64,000 nt of DNA from Paraburkholderia sp. (lineage in GTDB: Bacteria; Pseudomonadota; Gammaproteobacteria; Burkholderiales; Burkholderiaceae): contig NZ_JAMXLH010000029.1 in NCBI RefSeq assembly GCF_024281035.1, positions 248,001-312,000 on the forward strand, written 5' to 3'. Shown one piece after another: positions 57,449-64,000 of the stretch. A program made the translations under genes and the position numbers. Under the pieces are notes generated by a model, which searched no databases, was not told where the DNA came from, and worked only from the letters and a program-made list of their open reading frames with translations. Each line of letters begins with the position of its first letter. The stretch's first letter is position 1.

Positions 57449-59428
57449 TCAGGATTCGGGCGGCGCCATCGAGCGCGTCGCATTCGTCTGCTCGATCAGG
57501 CGTTCGAGCTGGTCGAAGTTGACCGGCTTCGTGAGATGGGCCGTAAAACCCGCATCGAGACAGCGCCGCACATCGTCGTCGGTGCCGAAGCCCGTGAGCG
57601 CAATCGCGGGTGCGTCTGAAATCTTGCGGTACGCGTGAATGAAGTCGACGCCCGTGCCGTCCGGCAGGCCGATGTCGCTCACCACGAGATCGAAGCGCGT
57701 GCGGCCCGCGAACGCCAGCGCGTCGGCCACGCTCCCCGCCACGGCCACCGCGTGCCCGAGTCCGCGGATCAGTTGCGACATCACTTCGGCCGTGTCCTCG
57801 TGGTCTTCGATCAGCAGCACGTTGAGCACGCCCGCCTGTTGCGGCCCCGTCTGACGCGCCGGGGTCGCCACTTCGGGCCCCGGCATCGCGCTCGGCAGCA
57901 CGATCGTAAACGTCGCCCCGCAATGCGCGCCTGGACTCCTCGCGGCCACGGTGCCGCCGTGCGCCTCGGTCAGCGCCTTCGTCACGGCCAGCCCGAGCCC
58001 GAGGCCGCCGAACTGCCGCGTCATATTGTGGCTGCCCTGCTCGAACGCATGAAAGAGCTTGCCGATCTGCTCGGCCGCAATGCCGATGCCCGTGTCCTCC
58101 ACTTCGATCTGGACGTGCGTGCGCTCGTCGCGCGTGCGCACGTAGATGTGGCCGCCGTCCGGCGTGAACTTCGCGGCGTTGCGCACGAGATTCCAGAACA
58201 TCTGCTGCAGCCGGGCGCGGTCGCCGCGCACGTAGTGATGCTGCGCGCGCAGATCGACGTGCACGTCCTGCTGCTTCACCTGGATTTCGCTGTGAAAGAG
58301 TTCCAGCACGGCGTCGATCACTTCGTGCACGTTGACCGTGTCGAGCGCGAGACTCAGCTTGCCATTCGCCACGCGGGTGAGGTCGAGCAGATCGTCGATC
58401 AGGCGCGCTTCGAGTTCGATGTTGCGGCGGATCATCAGCACGCCGGCGCGCGCGGTCTCCGGCAACTCGTCGATCTGTTCGAGCAGCCGCGTGCCGGCCA
58501 GCACCGGCGTAAGCGGCGTGCGCAGCTCGTGCGAGAGCATCGCGAGGAAGCGGTCCTTCGCGCGGTTCGCCTCCTCCGCGTTCTGGCGCGCCGCCTGCTC
58601 GGAGGCGAGCAAACGCTCGCGATCTTCCGCCGATTCGCGCTGCGCGTGCACATCGGTGCAACTGCCGAACCATTTGTTCACGCCGCCGCGCGGATCGCGC
58701 ATCGCCACGATGCGCACGTCGAACCAGCGATACGCGCCGTCGTGACGGCGAATGCGCAGCTCGTGCCGGTAGTCGGTCGCGCCGCTGCCCACGGCCTTCT
58801 GCCACGTGAGGCGGATCTCTTCGCGGTCCTCGGGATGGACGGCGTCGAGCCATTCGAGCCCGGGCGACTGACGCGTATCGAACCCGGTGTATTCGAGCCA
58901 CTGTTTCGAGAGGAAGTCGCAGGTGCCGTCGGCGCGGCAGGTCAGCACGAGGTGCGGCAGCGCTTCCGAGAGCGTGCGGTAGTGCTCCTCGCGGTCGCGC
59001 AGCAGCAGCGATTCGTCCGAGGCGCGTTGCAGCGCGACCTGCGCCAGCACACGGGCGACCGCCTCGGGCAGATAGTCGAGATAGTCGCCGGATTTCGGCA
59101 CGACGTCCGAGACGCCCGCGCGCAGTGCTGCGATGACGCGCGACTCGTCGGTGAATCCGGTCACGAGGATCGCCGGCACACGCACGTTCTGCGCGCGCAG
59201 ACGGCGGAAAAAATCGAGTCCGGTCTCCGCGCCGTCGAGCTGATAATCGAGCACGAGCACGTCGGGCGTGCGCGAGGTGAGCAGCGCGCTCGCCTCGCCC
59301 ACGCTCGTGCAGGTGTCGACGCGCGCTCCGGCGCGTGCGAGCGATTTGCGGGCAAGCCGCAAGATGCCGTCGTCGTCGTCGACAACCAGCACATGCGCGC
59401 CTGCCAACAGGGTTCCGTCGTCATTCAT
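57449..59428 (-). CDS. Hybrid sensor histidine kinase with N- and C-terminal receiver domains
   Basis: A 659-aa cytoplasmic kinase without TM helices. In order: a receiver (VLVVDDDDGIL, phospho-acceptor Asp61), a PAS domain (about 150-265; RTLSEALPHLVLTCRADG, WLEYTGFD, DGAYRWFDVRIV), HisKA with His300 (FLAMLSHELRTPL), an ATPase domain (FWNLVRNAAKF, DTGIGIAAEQIG, GLGLGLAVTKAL) and a second receiver with Asp585 (LVVSDIGLPDG). The start at 59428 (MNDDGTLL) was chosen. It is the third gene of the cluster, so the N-terminal receiver probably takes its phosphate from the first kinase. Confidence 0.92.
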   Translation of the reverse strand: MNDDGTLLAGAHVLVVDDDDGILRLARKSLARAGARVDTCTSVGEASALLTSRTPDVLVLDYQLDGAETGLDFFRRLRAQNVRVPAILVTGFTDESRVIAALRAGVSDVVPKSGDYLDYLPEAVARVLAQVALQRASDESLLLRDREEHYRTLSEALPHLVLTCRADGTCDFLSKQWLEYTGFDTRQSPGLEWLDAVHPEDREEIRLTWQKAVGSGATDYRHELRIRRHDGAYRWFDVRIVAMRDPRGGVNKWFGSCTDVHAQRESAEDRERLLASEQAARQNAEEANRAKDRFLAMLSHELRTPLTPVLAGTRLLEQIDELPETARAGVLMIRRNIELEARLIDDLLDLTRVANGKLSLALDTVNVHEVIDAVLELFHSEIQVKQQDVHVDLRAQHHYVRGDRARLQQMFWNLVRNAAKFTPDGGHIYVRTRDERTHVQIEVEDTGIGIAAEQIGKLFHAFEQGSHNMTRQFGGLGLGLAVTKALTEAHGGTVAARSPGAHCGATFTIVLPSAMPGPEVATPARQTGPQQAGVLNVLLIEDHEDTAEVMSQLIRGLGHAVAVAGSVADALAFAGRTRFDLVVSDIGLPDGTGVDFIHAYRKISDAPAIALTGFGTDDDVRRCLDAGFTAHLTKPVNFDQLERLIEQTNATRSMAPPES

Positions 59429-59533
59429 GCGCGAAGTGTGCCTCCTGGCCACGGTGTGCATTGCGGGATGATCGGAGCGTGAGTGCGATGCGCTTCATTA
59501 GCGCGCTTTACGGATGCACATCACGCGCGCACA

Positions 59534-60025
59534 TCACGGGCGCGCAGACCGGTGCGCGGCCGGCAGCTTCACGACCTGCAGGAAAAACCCGAGCCGCCGC
59601 ACCGCTTCGATAAAGGCGTCGTATTCGACCGGTTTCGTGATGTACACGTTACAGCCCAGTTCGTAGCAACGCTCGATTTCCCGCGGATCGTCGGTCGTGG
59701 TCAGCACGATCACCGGCACGGAAGCCGTGGCCGGATCGGCCTTCAGGCGGCGCAGCACTTCGAAACCGTCGACGCGCGGCATGCGCAGGTCCAGCAACAC
59801 GACGAAGTTCGCGAGATCGTCGCGGGACGGCACGCCTGGCGCGCCGGGCGCCTGGCCCGCTTCGCTGCCGGGCGCCCCGAAGAAGTAATCGAGCGCCTGC
59901 TGACCGTCCGAAAAGCGCACGAAGCCGTTGGCGACGCCGGAGCGCCGCAGATTGCGCTCGACGAGCGTCGCATGGCCGTCGTCGTCCTCGATCAACACGA
60001 TGCTGACCCGTTCCCCCTCTGTCAT
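59534..60025 (-). CDS. Single-domain response regulator (Rcp1-like)
   Basis: A stand-alone receiver of 163 aa with no output domain. It has the acidic pocket LIEDDDGHATL, phospho-acceptor Asp79 (LLDLRMPRVDG), Thr in VLTTTDD and Lys in ITKPVEYDAF. An insertion rich in Gly/Ala/Pro lies around residues 51-70. Such regulators usually pair with phytochrome-like kinases. The ATG at 60025 has a GGAGG site 6 nt upstream. It lies between the two kinase genes. Confidence 0.9.
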   Translation of the reverse strand: MTEGERVSIVLIEDDDGHATLVERNLRRSGVANGFVRFSDGQQALDYFFGAPGSEAGQAPGAPGVPSRDDLANFVVLLDLRMPRVDGFEVLRRLKADPATASVPVIVLTTTDDPREIERCYELGCNVYITKPVEYDAFIEAVRRLGFFLQVVKLPAAHRSARP

Positions 60026-60089
60026 GTCATGCCTCCAGCGGATACCGGCATTCGATCGCGCACATCGGGTGCGCTCCGCTTCTTCGCTA

Positions 60090-61700
60090 TCACCCAGCGC
60101 GCAGCGGCTGAACAGGCAAATCGACGAAAAATGTCGAGCCCGTGCCTTCCGTCGATTCCACCCAGATCCGTCCGCCATGGCGCTCGGCAATGCGGCGCGC
60201 GAGCGCGAGGCCGATGCCCTGCCCGCCGGAGTCGTCGCCGTGCAGGCGCTGAAATGCGTGAAAGAGTTTCGGCACGTAGGCTGACGGGATGCCCACGCCA
60301 TTGTCGCGCACATAGTAGGTTCGTGTGTGCGCTCGCGCGCCCTGCGGCGCATTATCGGCTTGCACTGCGGCATCGAGCGCGCCGATCTCGATGCGGCCAG
60401 GCCGCGCCGGATCGAGGTGGCGCACCGCGTTGCCAATCAGATTGCTGAAGATCTGTTCGAGCGCCCCCGGATCGCCCCAGGCGGGCGGCAGCTCCCGCGC
60501 GTCGATGCGCGCGGTGTCGGGCAGCGCCCCGGCCGCTGCGCGGGCGCGCTCGACGAGCCTGCCCATGTTCACGCGCTGCCAGCGGTATTCGAGCCGGCCC
60601 GCGCGCGAGATGCGCAACAGCGCGTCGATGATCGCCGCCGCACGCGCCACCGCCTGGCGCAGGAATTGCAGCGATTCGTTGACCTCGCCGTCGAGCAGTT
60701 CGGTCATCGGGCGCTGCTCCTTTTCCGGCAGCCCCGCCGATTCGATCTGCGTGCGCAGCTCGTCGCACGAAACCTGCAGCTCCTTCGAAAACCCCTGAAG
60801 GTTCACGAGCGGCGAGCGCAGATCGTGCGACACGCTGTAGATGAACATCTCGTTGTCCTGGGTCTCCTGGCGCAGATGTTCGTTCGCGCCTGCGAGATCG
60901 GCGGCGCGTGCCTCGAGTTGCAGTTTGAGCGCGGCCTGCTCGCGATCGGCCAGACGCAGGCGCGCGCTCGTATGATGCAGCACGGCATCGAGCGCGGCGA
61001 TTTCGTCGTTGCCCGAGAGCGCCGGTGCGAGCCGCACGCCGTTGCCGAGCCGCTCCGCGTTGTCGCGAAGCGCAGCGAGCCGCACGCCCACGTTGCGTGC
61101 GAACACGATGGCCGTCACGGCCCAGATCAGCATCGAGCCCACCACCGCGACAATCAGCGCGGCCTGCTGACGCGCGCGCGTCATGCTCGACGAGGCGCTG
61201 CGCAACGCATCGAGCCGCGTCTCCTCGTCGATGAATTCCATCAGTTCGTTGCGCACGGTCTCGATCTCGGGCGGCATCGCCGCGCCCGCCGAGCGCGCCC
61301 ACGCGATGCTGCGGCCCGCACGCAGCGCATCGGCCACGTCGGCTGCCTGCGCGCGCCACGCGTAGGCAGCCGCACGCATGTGATCGACGCGCGTGAGTTG
61401 CGCCGGGTTGTCGGCCACCATCCGCGAGAGCAACGCGATGCGGTCGGCAAATTCGGTCCAGACCGCATGGCGGTCGATGAAAGACGGATCGCCGAGCACG
61501 ATGCCCGTTCGCACGCGCGCCGATTCGCGCAGGAGCGGATCGACGAGACTCGATGCCTGCCAGAGAATCTGCTTGCTGCTTTGCGCGCTGCGCGCCGCGA
61601 GTGATGCGGCCTCCTGCGTATTGAACACGACCGCGAGCAGCGCCAGTTCGATGACGCTCGGAATCGCGATCAACAGCAGCCCTTTCGTGAAGAGTTTCAT
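60090..61700 (-). CDS. Membrane sensor histidine kinase with CHASE3-like periplasmic domain
   Basis: A 536-aa kinase. TM helices at about 8-26 and 180-202 flank a helical periplasmic domain resembling CHASE3, followed by HAMP (about 200-255), a coiled coil, HisKA with His292 (FIYSVSHDLRSPLVNLQGF) and an ATPase domain (FSNLIGNAVRHL, DNGVGIPSAYVPKLF, GQGIGLALARRI). The kinase core is of the bacteriophytochrome type, which matches the Rcp1-like regulator encoded 64 bp downstream. It is first in the three-gene cluster. Confidence 0.92.
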   Translation of the reverse strand: MKLFTKGLLLIAIPSVIELALLAVVFNTQEAASLAARSAQSSKQILWQASSLVDPLLRESARVRTGIVLGDPSFIDRHAVWTEFADRIALLSRMVADNPAQLTRVDHMRAAAYAWRAQAADVADALRAGRSIAWARSAGAAMPPEIETVRNELMEFIDEETRLDALRSASSSMTRARQQAALIVAVVGSMLIWAVTAIVFARNVGVRLAALRDNAERLGNGVRLAPALSGNDEIAALDAVLHHTSARLRLADREQAALKLQLEARAADLAGANEHLRQETQDNEMFIYSVSHDLRSPLVNLQGFSKELQVSCDELRTQIESAGLPEKEQRPMTELLDGEVNESLQFLRQAVARAAAIIDALLRISRAGRLEYRWQRVNMGRLVERARAAAGALPDTARIDARELPPAWGDPGALEQIFSNLIGNAVRHLDPARPGRIEIGALDAAVQADNAPQGARAHTRTYYVRDNGVGIPSAYVPKLFHAFQRLHGDDSGGQGIGLALARRIAERHGGRIWVESTEGTGSTFFVDLPVQPLRAG

Positions 61701-61769
61701 GGCGTGGGTGGCGCGCTTCTGGCTGGCTAATGACCGGATCCAGACGGCGCAGCGCGCCGCAGCAATTGC

Positions 61770-61811
61770 CGCGCGGCACTTACCGCGCAGCACTTACCGC
61801 GCAGCACTTAC
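61770..61811 (+). repeat. Three 14-bp tandem repeats upstream of the sensor kinase cluster
   Basis: Units close to CGCGCAGCACTTAC: the first reads CGCGCGGCACTTAC and the next two are identical. They lie 70-110 bp upstream of the kinase start, in the 477-bp divergent gap before 62178. Otherwise I see no gene or clear promoter in that gap. Confidence 0.65.
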
Positions 61812-62177
61812 CGTATTGGACCCCGCATCGGGCCCCGCGACGCGGGATGGCCGCAGGCGCCAGAACCGGGACATTATCGGCGTGAAATTATTGGATGACA
61901 ACGGACACCGCACAGCTTCGGGAGCGTCTGGAACCGCACGCTTTTTAAAGGCGATTTCGACACACTGCGCGCGCATGCAGGTCTATTATTGAGACGGAGA
62001 TGGCAATAAAACTGCGAAACAAAGAGCGCCGGGATACTTACATGAGCGCGGCAAGCGGTCCGGCATGGCTTTTGCGGAACCAATGAGGGTTTCGGCTGAG
62101 TTCGAATCCTCGTGAATCCTGCAGAACCCTATGCTATAAAGGATCGACGTGCGGCGCGCAAATCCGGGAGTGGTCGC

Positions 62178-62675
62178 ATGGGACAGCTGCGCTATTTGCA
62201 ATCCTTTTTCAGGCGAGTTTTTATGTCCTTCCCGAAAAGGCGTAAACGCATCAAGGCGGACGGCGACGAATCGTTTCTCGCCGTGCTCAGCCACTTCAAA
62301 CCGTTCGGTCAACTCGACACCAAAATCGCACGCGCACGCGCGCAAGACGAGCCGGTGCTCTATGCGCATGTCCTGCCGGGGCTCGATGTCCTGCTCTGCA
62401 GCGTGCGCGGCGCACAGCCGCCTTATCCCGGTACGAGCGAATTGCGGCGCCGCTGCATCGAGTTCATTGCGCATGCACTCGAACAGCCCATCGAAGGGCT
62501 GGAGAACGGCGGCTACTGGTACGAGGCCGACGGCTTCGGCTTTCTCGTGTTCGCGAGCCGCGCGCGCAGCCGGATCCTCCCCGAGTTCGGCGCAGGACGC
62601 CCGGCCGTTGTCTCGCGGCGCGTGACACGCCGCCAGGACGCGGCCGGCGACGCCACGCCGCGCTCGCTGCGCTAA
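62178..62675 (+). CDS. Conserved hypothetical protein, unknown function
   Basis: A 165-aa protein with a GGGAG site 8 nt before the ATG at 62178 (MGQLRYLQSFF); MSFPKRRKR at 62223 is an alternative start. The N-terminus is basic. The middle is compact and mixed alpha/beta (FLAVLSHFKPFGQLDTKIARA, VLYAHVLPGLDVLLCSV, GYWYEADGFGFLVFAS) and the C-terminus is Arg-rich. No domain is recognised. Codon use is like the core genes. Confidence 0.65.
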   Translation: MGQLRYLQSFFRRVFMSFPKRRKRIKADGDESFLAVLSHFKPFGQLDTKIARARAQDEPVLYAHVLPGLDVLLCSVRGAQPPYPGTSELRRRCIEFIAHALEQPIEGLENGGYWYEADGFGFLVFASRARSRILPEFGAGRPAVVSRRVTRRQDAAGDATPRSLR

Positions 62676-62679
62676 ATCC

Positions 62680-62704
62680 GCTGACGCGCCACGGGCGCGT
62701 CAGC
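62680..62704. terminator. Perfect hairpin overlapping the asmA stop codon
   Basis: 11-bp stem GCTGACGCGCC / GGCGCGTCAGC with a 3-nt loop, followed by TTCCTTTGT on the plus strand. The right arm contains the stop codon of the convergent AsmA gene (62700-62702). It probably terminates the hypothetical gene's transcript. Confidence 0.65.
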
Positions 62705-64000
62705 TTCCTTTGTAGAGACTCGACCAGCCCGTCTGCGGCGCGGCATTTCCCTGCGCGTTGCCGCCATTGCCGCGGTTACCACGCTTGCCGCCGTTTCCAC
62801 CAGTCCCGGCTGAACCTGCGCGGCTCGCCGCCGGCAGTGCGTTGCCCGCATCCGCGCGCATCTTCTGCCCTGGCGGCGGCGCGACCGGACGCTTGCGCAG
62901 CTGCGCGAAAAGTTCGTCGCACGGCAACGGCTGATTGTTGCTCGGCGCGATGAGCGGAATAAGCGCGGCGAGCGGATTGAGGATGCCAAGCCCGATCATC
63001 GCACCGCCGCGTAGCGCGAGCGCCGCGGCATCCACCCCGACGTGAGGATTCTTGAACGTCCCCTTCACGTACAGCGGCGAGCGCAGCGAGAACACGCGAA
63101 AACCCTTCGTATGCGGATGGATGCGCAGATCCAGCGATTCGTCGCGCAGGTCGATCGGGCCGTCGATGTCGATCACGGCATCGTCGGTGTCGAGTGCGAA
63201 TACGCGCGGGTTGAGCACGCCGTTGGTCGCGACGAAATCGGCGGCAGCACAGTTGATCTTCACGTCGCGGTTGCCGAACATCTTCTCGTAGACGACATTC
63301 GCCACATTCAGGCCCGCCGCTTCCATCAGCAGACGGCTGATCGTGCCCTGCGTGACGAGCCCGTTCACTTCGCCGTTCGAAGTCGCCGCGAGCGATGCGG
63401 GCGAGTTGCCCGTGGCCGACAGCGATGCGTCGCCGTTCACCTCGCCGAGCGCGGACTGCATCGTCTTGAAGTTCGGGAATAGCTGCTTGAGCTTCAGATG
63501 CCGCGCCTGCGCCGTGCCGCGCGCCTTGAGCGGCGTACCGCTGCCGTCGAGCGTGAGACGCGTCGCGAGCGTGCCGCCCGCCACGCCGAAGCGCAGCGGG
63601 TCGAGCGAAAGCACGCCATCGGTCATCACGACGTGCGTGTAGAGCTCCGAGATCGGCAGGCTGCCCTGTTTGACGATGCGTTTGCCCGTGAACGCAACGT
63701 CGGCATCGATGGCGCGCCAGCGGTCCGTGCGGAACGGTTCGACCGGCAGCACGCGATCGGCGGGCTGCTTCACCACGTCGCCGCGCTTCGCCTTGCTCGC
63801 TTTGCTGTCCGCACCGATGATCGGTGCGAGATCGGAGAACTGCAGCAGGTTCGACGTCAGCTCGCCCTTCAGCAGCGGACGCGGCTCGCGCTGCACGTAG
63901 GTGAGCGTGCCGTTCAGGTCGCTGCCGCCGACCCGGCCTGTGAAGTTCTCGTAGCGAAACTCGCTCGCACCAGGATGGAATTGCCCGACGAAGCGGCCTT
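62700..64000 (-). CDS. AsmA family protein, C-terminal part (truncated by window edge)
   Basis: Large envelope protein of the AsmA/TamB-like bridge class, thought to take part in phospholipid transport or outer-membrane assembly. About 430 residues are visible. Repeated beta-strand units include GRVGGSDLNGTLTY, GGTLATRLTLDGSGTPL, GEVNGDASLSATGNSPASLAATSNG, and the terminal SLDLRIHPHTKGFRVFSLRSPLYVKGTFKNP block of AsmA. The last 45 residues form a Gly/Asn/Lys-rich low-complexity tail. The N-terminal part lies beyond 64000. Confidence 0.88.
   Translation of the reverse strand, partial: GRFVGQFHPGASEFRYENFTGRVGGSDLNGTLTYVQREPRPLLKGELTSNLLQFSDLAPIIGADSKASKAKRGDVVKQPADRVLPVEPFRTDRWRAIDADVAFTGKRIVKQGSLPISELYTHVVMTDGVLSLDPLRFGVAGGTLATRLTLDGSGTPLKARGTAQARHLKLKQLFPNFKTMQSALGEVNGDASLSATGNSPASLAATSNGEVNGLVTQGTISRLLMEAAGLNVANVVYEKMFGNRDVKINCAAADFVATNGVLNPRVFALDTDDAVIDIDGPIDLRDESLDLRIHPHTKGFRVFSLRSPLYVKGTFKNPHVGVDAAALALRGGAMIGLGILNPLAALIPLIAPSNNQPLPCDELFAQLRKRPVAPPPGQKMRADAGNALPAASRAGSAGTGGNGGKRGNRGNGGNAQGNAAPQTGWSSLYKGS

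Overview
The window is a stretch of high-GC proteobacterial chromosome. Gene content and gene order (tig-clpP-clpX-lon-HU, ispD-ispF, ompR-envZ, selO-msrB-yciB-bolA-PPIase) point to a betaproteobacterium of the Burkholderiaceae, most likely Burkholderia sensu lato (Burkholderia, Paraburkholderia or Caballeronia). Nearly all of it is core chromosome with strong GC3 bias. Because of that bias, long open frames opposite purL, lon and the beta-oxidation genes are only shadows.

Layout. 1-2556: 5' part of mltG (minus), divergent from ygfZ and an NRDE-family gene. 2618-12631: a run of minus-strand fatty-acid and acyl-CoA catabolic genes (acyl-CoA ligase, FadB-type bifunctional enzyme, nicotinamidase, thiolase, Dabb protein, hot-dog thioesterase, zinc-free MDR oxidoreductase, SDR, HSL-type esterase). 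The fadB-like gene has a good sigma70 promoter overlapped by a GAACG-TT-CGTTC operator-like palindrome. 12792-16756: selO, msrB, yciB, bolA and a secreted parvulin on the plus strand. 16778-18973: a small AT-rich accessory islet bounded by two terminators. 19007-30447: purL, a DadA-like oxidase, nnr, pgi, an ABC ATPase divergent from tesA, and a small lipoprotein. 30597-39921: ppiD, tRNA-Asp, tRNA-Val, HU, lon, clpX, clpP and tig, all minus, the proteostasis block. 40605-45806: glycerate kinase, a MarR regulator, tRNA-Leu, a squalene/phytoene-synthase-like protein, a Tat-exported DUF1501 protein and a small secreted protein. 46040-57326: ompR-envZ, a peroxiredoxin, an acyltransferase-3 protein, ispF/ispD, mfd, a threonine-dehydratase-like enzyme and mscL. 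57449-61700: a three-gene two-component cluster. 62178-64000: a hypothetical gene and the 3' part of an AsmA-family gene.

The most interesting locus is the islet at 16862-18662. It encodes an Hcp tube protein of the enterobacterial type, followed 12 bp later by a DUF2778/Tlde1-type L,D-transpeptidase-fold protein. After these come three tandem copies of a small two-helix membrane protein. The first copy overlaps the 3' end of the DUF2778 gene by 20 bp, and every junction between copies carries a duplicate of that overlap sequence. The simplest reading is a self-contained type VI secretion (T6SS) effector cassette, with an Hcp carrier, a peptidoglycan-targeting toxin and a triplicated immunity gene, inserted between two housekeeping operons. 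No other T6SS gene is present in the window, so the secretion machine would have to be encoded elsewhere.

Two open questions concern core genes. The squalene-synthase-like protein lacks the first aspartate-rich motif, and the tesA-linked ABC ATPase has no permease beside it. Functions are assigned from motifs and remembered family features only; no database search was run.
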